The notes below the pieces were generated by a model. The model had not been told where the DNA came from. It saw only the letters and a list, made by a program, of their open reading frames with translations, and did no database searches. A stretch of DNA of 8,774 nucleotides from the NCBI GenBank assembly GCA_946629405.1, contig CAMOXW010000073.1:1-8774 (forward strand), given 5' to 3'. The first letter of the stretch is position 1. Every line of letters starts with the position of its first letter. Origin of the DNA: an uncultured Ruminococcus sp. (GTDB lineage Bacteria; Bacillota_A; Clostridia; Oscillospirales; Ruminococcaceae). Positions 5,717 to 8,774 of this stretch are shown one piece after another. Position numbers and translations under genes: made by a program.

Positions 5717-6616
5717 CTAACCTTTCAGCCCGCCCGAGCAGGCAATACCTTCGACAAGACTATCCTCGCCCCAGAGGAATATCAGCAGAGTGGGTATCAT
5801 ATAGACAACACCGAGAGCGAATGCAAGCCCTATATCGCCCTTGTTGACCTGAGATAAGAATACCGACAGCGGCTGCAGCTGCCGCGAGGCTTCATCCGGC
5901 AGCATTATGAGCGGCTGCTCGACCATGTTCCAGTAATCAATGAATACGAGCATCGCCACCGATATTATCGAGCTCCGGCAAAGCGGAACATATATCCGCG
6001 AGAGTATCTGCAATTCGCCCGCGCCGTCGAGCTTCGCCGCCTCAACATAGGATGCCGGCACTCTTCGCATCACCTTCGTCAGCAGGTATATGCTGAACGG
6101 TGAGAACACTGCCGGGAGGATTATCGCCCTGCGCGTCCCGAGGAGCCCGAACTTCTTTGCAACGAGATAATTCGGAACGAGCGTTACCTGATACGGCATT
6201 ATCATCAGCACCATGTAGGCGAAGAATATCGCAGCCTTGCCCTTCGACGGAAAGCGTGAGAAACCGTAAGCTGCAATGAGCGCAAGAAATATCTGAAAAA
6301 ACGTTATCGGAACGGTAAGTGCGACCGAATTCCAGAATTTCATGAGGTAGTCGGAATTCGTTATCAGCACCGCCCGGTACTGCGAGAAAGTCACCTTGTC
6401 GGGAATGAATTTAAGGTTCACATCGTCGGATATATAGGACTTTTCGCGGTCAGTCACATTGTCTATCATCGCGCCGTAGTTCGCATCTATCTCGCTTCGG
6501 GTCATGAAGGAATTTGCTATCGTCAGCACAGTCGGCATAAGGAAAACAAGAGCTCCTACAAGTATGAACACCGCAGCACAGCGGTCGGCAAGTGCAGTCC
6601 TCTGCTTCCGCTTCAT
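5717..6616 (-). CDS. MalG-like ABC carbohydrate-uptake permease
   Basis: A 299-residue inner-membrane permease, normal length for the MalG/LacG class. A first membrane segment (about 13-36) is followed by an extracytoplasmic loop of some 55 residues, then further segments at about 97-120, 127-150, 163-180, 214-230 and 264-283. The cytoplasmic EAA loop reads EAAKLDGAG (192-200) and continues to I208 and P211, the coupling helix that docks on the ATPase. The C-terminus (VEGIACSGGLKG) matches the usual MalG-type ending with GxxxGxxKG. Its ATG shares one base with the stop of the preceding permease (TGATG) and has GGAGAG upstream, so the two are translated together and should form a heterodimer. 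The substrate is not deducible, probably an oligosaccharide. Confidence 0.93.
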   Translation of the reverse strand: MKRKQRTALADRCAAVFILVGALVFLMPTVLTIANSFMTRSEIDANYGAMIDNVTDREKSYISDDVNLKFIPDKVTFSQYRAVLITNSDYLMKFWNSVALTVPITFFQIFLALIAAYGFSRFPSKGKAAIFFAYMVLMIMPYQVTLVPNYLVAKKFGLLGTRRAIILPAVFSPFSIYLLTKVMRRVPASYVEAAKLDGAGELQILSRIYVPLCRSSIISVAMLVFIDYWNMVEQPLIMLPDEASRQLQPLSVFLSQVNKGDIGLAFALGVVYMIPTLLIFLWGEDSLVEGIACSGGLKG

Positions 6617-7497
6617 CAGCTCTCCACATCCTTTCCGGCAATATTTTCAATAGTAAGCAGCACCGCAAGCACAACTATCATAACACCTGAAAACATGACC
6701 GCTGCTGCCGAGAGCTTCTGGTAATCGAGGCGGTTGAAGGTATTGTTCATGAAGTGCTGGAGCATATACATCCTGTCATATGGGTAGCTTCCCGTGAGAA
6801 GGTAGACCTCGCGGAAGATCTTGAAGGAATTTATCAGCGAGAGCATGAACACGAAAACGATCGTCGGCGAGAGGTAGCGCAGCTTGATATGGACAAACCT
6901 GTACCACGCGCCTGCACCCTCCAGCTCCGCGACCTCTATCATATCGCGGGGAACGCTCCCGAGCGCCGACATGAAAAGTATCATGCTGTAGCCGATATTT
7001 TTCCAGAGGAACATCAGTATTATTACAAGCTGCCCCTTTGGTGAACGCAGCCAGTCCACAGGCTCCCCGCCGAACATTTCCGCGACCTGGTTGACTGTTC
7101 CGTGGGCGTGGAACAGGACCTCCCAGACGAGTACAACGGAGGCTGTCGGCACCATGAGCGGACTGAGGAAGAATGAGCGTAACAGGCTCTTTCCGGGGAT
7201 ATTCCTTTCAAGCACAACTGCAAGTCCCAGCGACAAAACTACAGAGAGCGGTACAGCTATCGCCGAGAATACGGCAGTATTGCGGGCAGCCTTGCGGAAA
7301 GCGAGGTTCTGGCTGAGCGCCTTGAAATTATCCAGTCCGACGTATTCCTTTGCGACCGGGTTGTTGATGAGGGAGTAATATATCACTATCCCGAACGGCA
7401 CAACGAAGAACACCAGCACTCCGATGAGCCCCGGAAGTATGCACAGATAGCTGAACAGTCGCTCCCGCCGCCGGGAACCGATCAAGTGTCTTTTCAT
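6616..7497 (-). CDS. MalF-like ABC carbohydrate-uptake permease
   Basis: A 293-residue permease of the MalF/UgpA/LacF class in its short form without the extra large loop of E. coli MalF. It begins with an Arg-rich cytoplasmic end and a first membrane segment at about 17-42. The family's early signature NPVAKEYVGLDNFKAL follows (46-61), then segments at about 74-96, 110-130, 157-179, 210-226 and 264-284. The EAA loop is EVAELEGAG (188-195 region) and continues to I204 and P211. The ATG at 7497 is preferred because AAAGGA (7506-7511) lies eight nt upstream; ATGs at 7503 and 7506 are too close. It sits 50 nt after the solute-binding protein gene and overlaps the second permease by one base. The ATPase partner is not in the window and may be upstream or a shared MsmX-type protein. 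Confidence 0.93.
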   Translation of the reverse strand: MKRHLIGSRRRERLFSYLCILPGLIGVLVFFVVPFGIVIYYSLINNPVAKEYVGLDNFKALSQNLAFRKAARNTAVFSAIAVPLSVVLSLGLAVVLERNIPGKSLLRSFFLSPLMVPTASVVLVWEVLFHAHGTVNQVAEMFGGEPVDWLRSPKGQLVIILMFLWKNIGYSMILFMSALGSVPRDMIEVAELEGAGAWYRFVHIKLRYLSPTIVFVFMLSLINSFKIFREVYLLTGSYPYDRMYMLQHFMNNTFNRLDYQKLSAAAVMFSGVMIVVLAVLLTIENIAGKDVES

Positions 7498-7520
7498 ATA
7501 CATCATCCTTTTTTTGTAGT

Positions 7521-7557
7521 GGCGCAGATCGTGCGCGGTGCAGCCCTTTACTGCGCC
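7521..7557 (-). other. Intercistronic stem-loop over the solute-binding-protein stop codon
   Basis: GGCGCAG (7551-7557 on the minus strand) pairs with CTGCGCC (7521-7527) around 23 bases that contain the TAA stop. No U-tract follows. Such structures between binding-protein and permease genes often stabilise the upstream mRNA, giving more binding protein than permease. Competing shorter pairings (GCAG/CTGC) are possible. Confidence 0.5.
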
Positions 7558-8774
7558 TGCTCAGATATCCAGACTGAGGCACGGTTCTGTATCATGTCAA
7601 CGGTGTAGTCAAGGTCCTGCGAACCTCTGAGATAAGCCATTACCTCCGGCTCGATGATGTCAAACAGCTCACCGTCCATGTTGGCGGCCTCCCAGCGGTC
7701 AATGCTGTCCATATACCTGTCAAGGAACTCACAATCCGCCATTTCAAGGTGGTCTTCCTCTTGGTCAACCGTATGCCCCTGAACAGTTACCGACTGATTT
7801 TCGCCGTCATACAAGCCGCTGACCATATTCTCAGCGACCTTCCTCCGCGCGGCATTGTTCAGGCAGAAGCCGTTATTCAGGGAATAGCTCACTATCGTCT
7901 CATTAGTCTCAGGGTCGGTATACTCATAGCGTTCGGCTGCGTTTTCAAGCTGATAATCCTCGGTGTAGAAGTGCCTTATGAACTTCCACGCGCTGCGCTG
8001 CTTAGCCGCTGACGAGCTTGCACATATAGAGTAGTCAAAGCCGCTGCTCATGAGATAAGCTCCCCTGCCGTCCGATGAAGGATAGCCCACAAAGGTATAT
8101 TCTCCGTCCTTCAGGTGATAGGACTTTTCCTGCCATGCGGAGGTATTAAGCTCAGTGAACACTGCACCGCCGTAGTTCATCACCCACGCCTTCGCAACGA
8201 GCCGCGGAGCGTTGTAGTCGTAGCTGCCCTTCTCGCCGCCGTTGCTTGGGAAACGCTTGCAGAATTCCAGCATTTTGCGGAAATCCGGCGAGTCGAAATT
8301 TACCTGAGCGCTGTCATAGTCCACAAAAGCCTCCGTATTCGCCCTGAGAACGTCGTAGTAGATATTTTCAGCCTCATTAGCACCGTTGACCGTCGAACCT
8401 GCCGGCATAGCGTCCCAGTGGTCGATGAATTCATCAATAGTCCAGTTTTCCTTGCTGCCGGCGTACTCCGTTCTTCCGATGAGTGTCTCGAACGTGTAGA
8501 ATGCAGGCATACTGTAGAGCTTGCCGTCTATCTCGTTGAGCTGCAAAATATGGCTGTTGAGCAGCGAGGGATTGACCTCCGGGTCGTCCTCCATGAATTT
8601 ATAAAGATCAGCAAAAGCGCCCTTGCGCTTGAGAATCTCATACTTTGAGGCATTGCCAAACGAGAAGCTCCCCACGATGTCGATATCGTCCGTATTGATG
8701 ATGTCCTGAATAAGCTCGAAATCATTTTTAGAAATATCCTCATTCGTCAAGCCTATCGGCATACCGTCGTCGCC
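7548..8774 (-). CDS. ABC transporter extracellular solute-binding protein (N-terminus outside window)
   Basis: The last 408 residues of a binding protein; the frame is open at the right edge, so the signal peptide and true start lie beyond it. The first visible Met (base 8762) is internal. Family-typical features are a segment reading DLYKFMEDD, then GKLYSMPAFYTFETLIGR, WTIDEFIDHWDAMPA, a later FDYSICASSSAAKQRSAWKF segment and a final helix ending QNRASVWISEQAQ. These match the family-1 carbohydrate-type binding proteins of Clostridia, which are lipid-anchored and capture sugars for MalF/MalG-type permeases. Conserved aromatic residues (Tyr/Trp) suit sugar stacking, but no ligand can be assigned. 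Two permease genes follow directly. Confidence 0.88.
   Translation of the reverse strand, partial: GDDGMPIGLTNEDISKNDFELIQDIINTDDIDIVGSFSFGNASKYEILKRKGAFADLYKFMEDDPEVNPSLLNSHILQLNEIDGKLYSMPAFYTFETLIGRTEYAGSKENWTIDEFIDHWDAMPAGSTVNGANEAENIYYDVLRANTEAFVDYDSAQVNFDSPDFRKMLEFCKRFPSNGGEKGSYDYNAPRLVAKAWVMNYGGAVFTELNTSAWQEKSYHLKDGEYTFVGYPSSDGRGAYLMSSGFDYSICASSSAAKQRSAWKFIRHFYTEDYQLENAAERYEYTDPETNETIVSYSLNNGFCLNNAARRKVAENMVSGLYDGENQSVTVQGHTVDQEEDHLEMADCEFLDRYMDSIDRWEAANMDGELFDIIEPEVMAYLRGSQDLDYTVDMIQNRASVWISEQAQ

Noticed and set aside
7498..7506. Earlier ATG codons for the MalF-like permease
   Set aside because: They lie on or directly next to the AAAGGA ribosome binding site; the ATG at 7497 has proper spacing.
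8115..8648. Plus-strand ORF of 177 codons
   Set aside because: It is antisense to the solute-binding protein gene, has no family resemblance or convincing ribosome binding site, and its frame is explained by codon composition of the real gene.
1..8774. tRNA, rRNA, CRISPR array, insertion sequence, prophage or known riboswitch
   Set aside because: Nothing resembling these was seen by reading both strands; the longer gaps hold only promoters, dyads and AT-rich DNA.

Overview
The window most likely comes from a gut or rumen Clostridia species of the Ruminococcus / Oscillospiraceae type. This is inferred from near-consensus sigma-A promoters, AGGAG ribosome binding sites, a Gram-positive style lipoprotein with an Asp/Glu-rich mature region, and a carbohydrate-type ABC uptake locus. 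No rRNA, tRNA, CRISPR array or mobile element is visible, so the genus is a judgement from style and not a proof.

Left part (1-2113): a divergent regulator/exporter pair. The 5' half of an MMPL/RND-type membrane exporter gene runs leftward off the window edge (start at 1167). A TetR-family repressor gene runs rightward (1395-2021). Their shared 227-bp intergenic region holds two facing sigma-A promoters and three copies of a 13-bp operator-like sequence, TGACCA-NN-AGTCA. One copy overlaps the exporter -35 box. This layout suggests that the repressor controls both the exporter and itself. The tetR gene ends in a stem-loop containing its own stop codon, followed by a bidirectional terminator shared with the convergent gene.

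Middle part (2114-2929): a small acidic lipoprotein of unknown function (2129-2674, minus strand) with a perfect TTGACA-17-TATAAT promoter. Upstream lie about 180 bp of AT-rich non-coding DNA with degenerate TTAGT repeats. A second near-perfect promoter at 2906-2933 overlaps the end of the next gene and points into this non-coding DNA.

Right part (2930-8774): a tightly packed minus-strand operon that enters from beyond the right edge. In transcription order it encodes an ABC solute-binding protein (N-terminus missing), a MalF-like permease, a MalG-like permease, a HlyD/YknX-type membrane-fusion adaptor with an unusually long coiled coil, and a short FtsX/MacB-like membrane protein with only two membrane segments. 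The last four genes are joined by overlaps or an 11-nt gap, which argues for coordinated translation. An importer core fused genetically to two exporter-type extracytoplasmic parts, with no ATPase in view, is the most unusual content of the window and the best candidate for an undescribed transport assembly.
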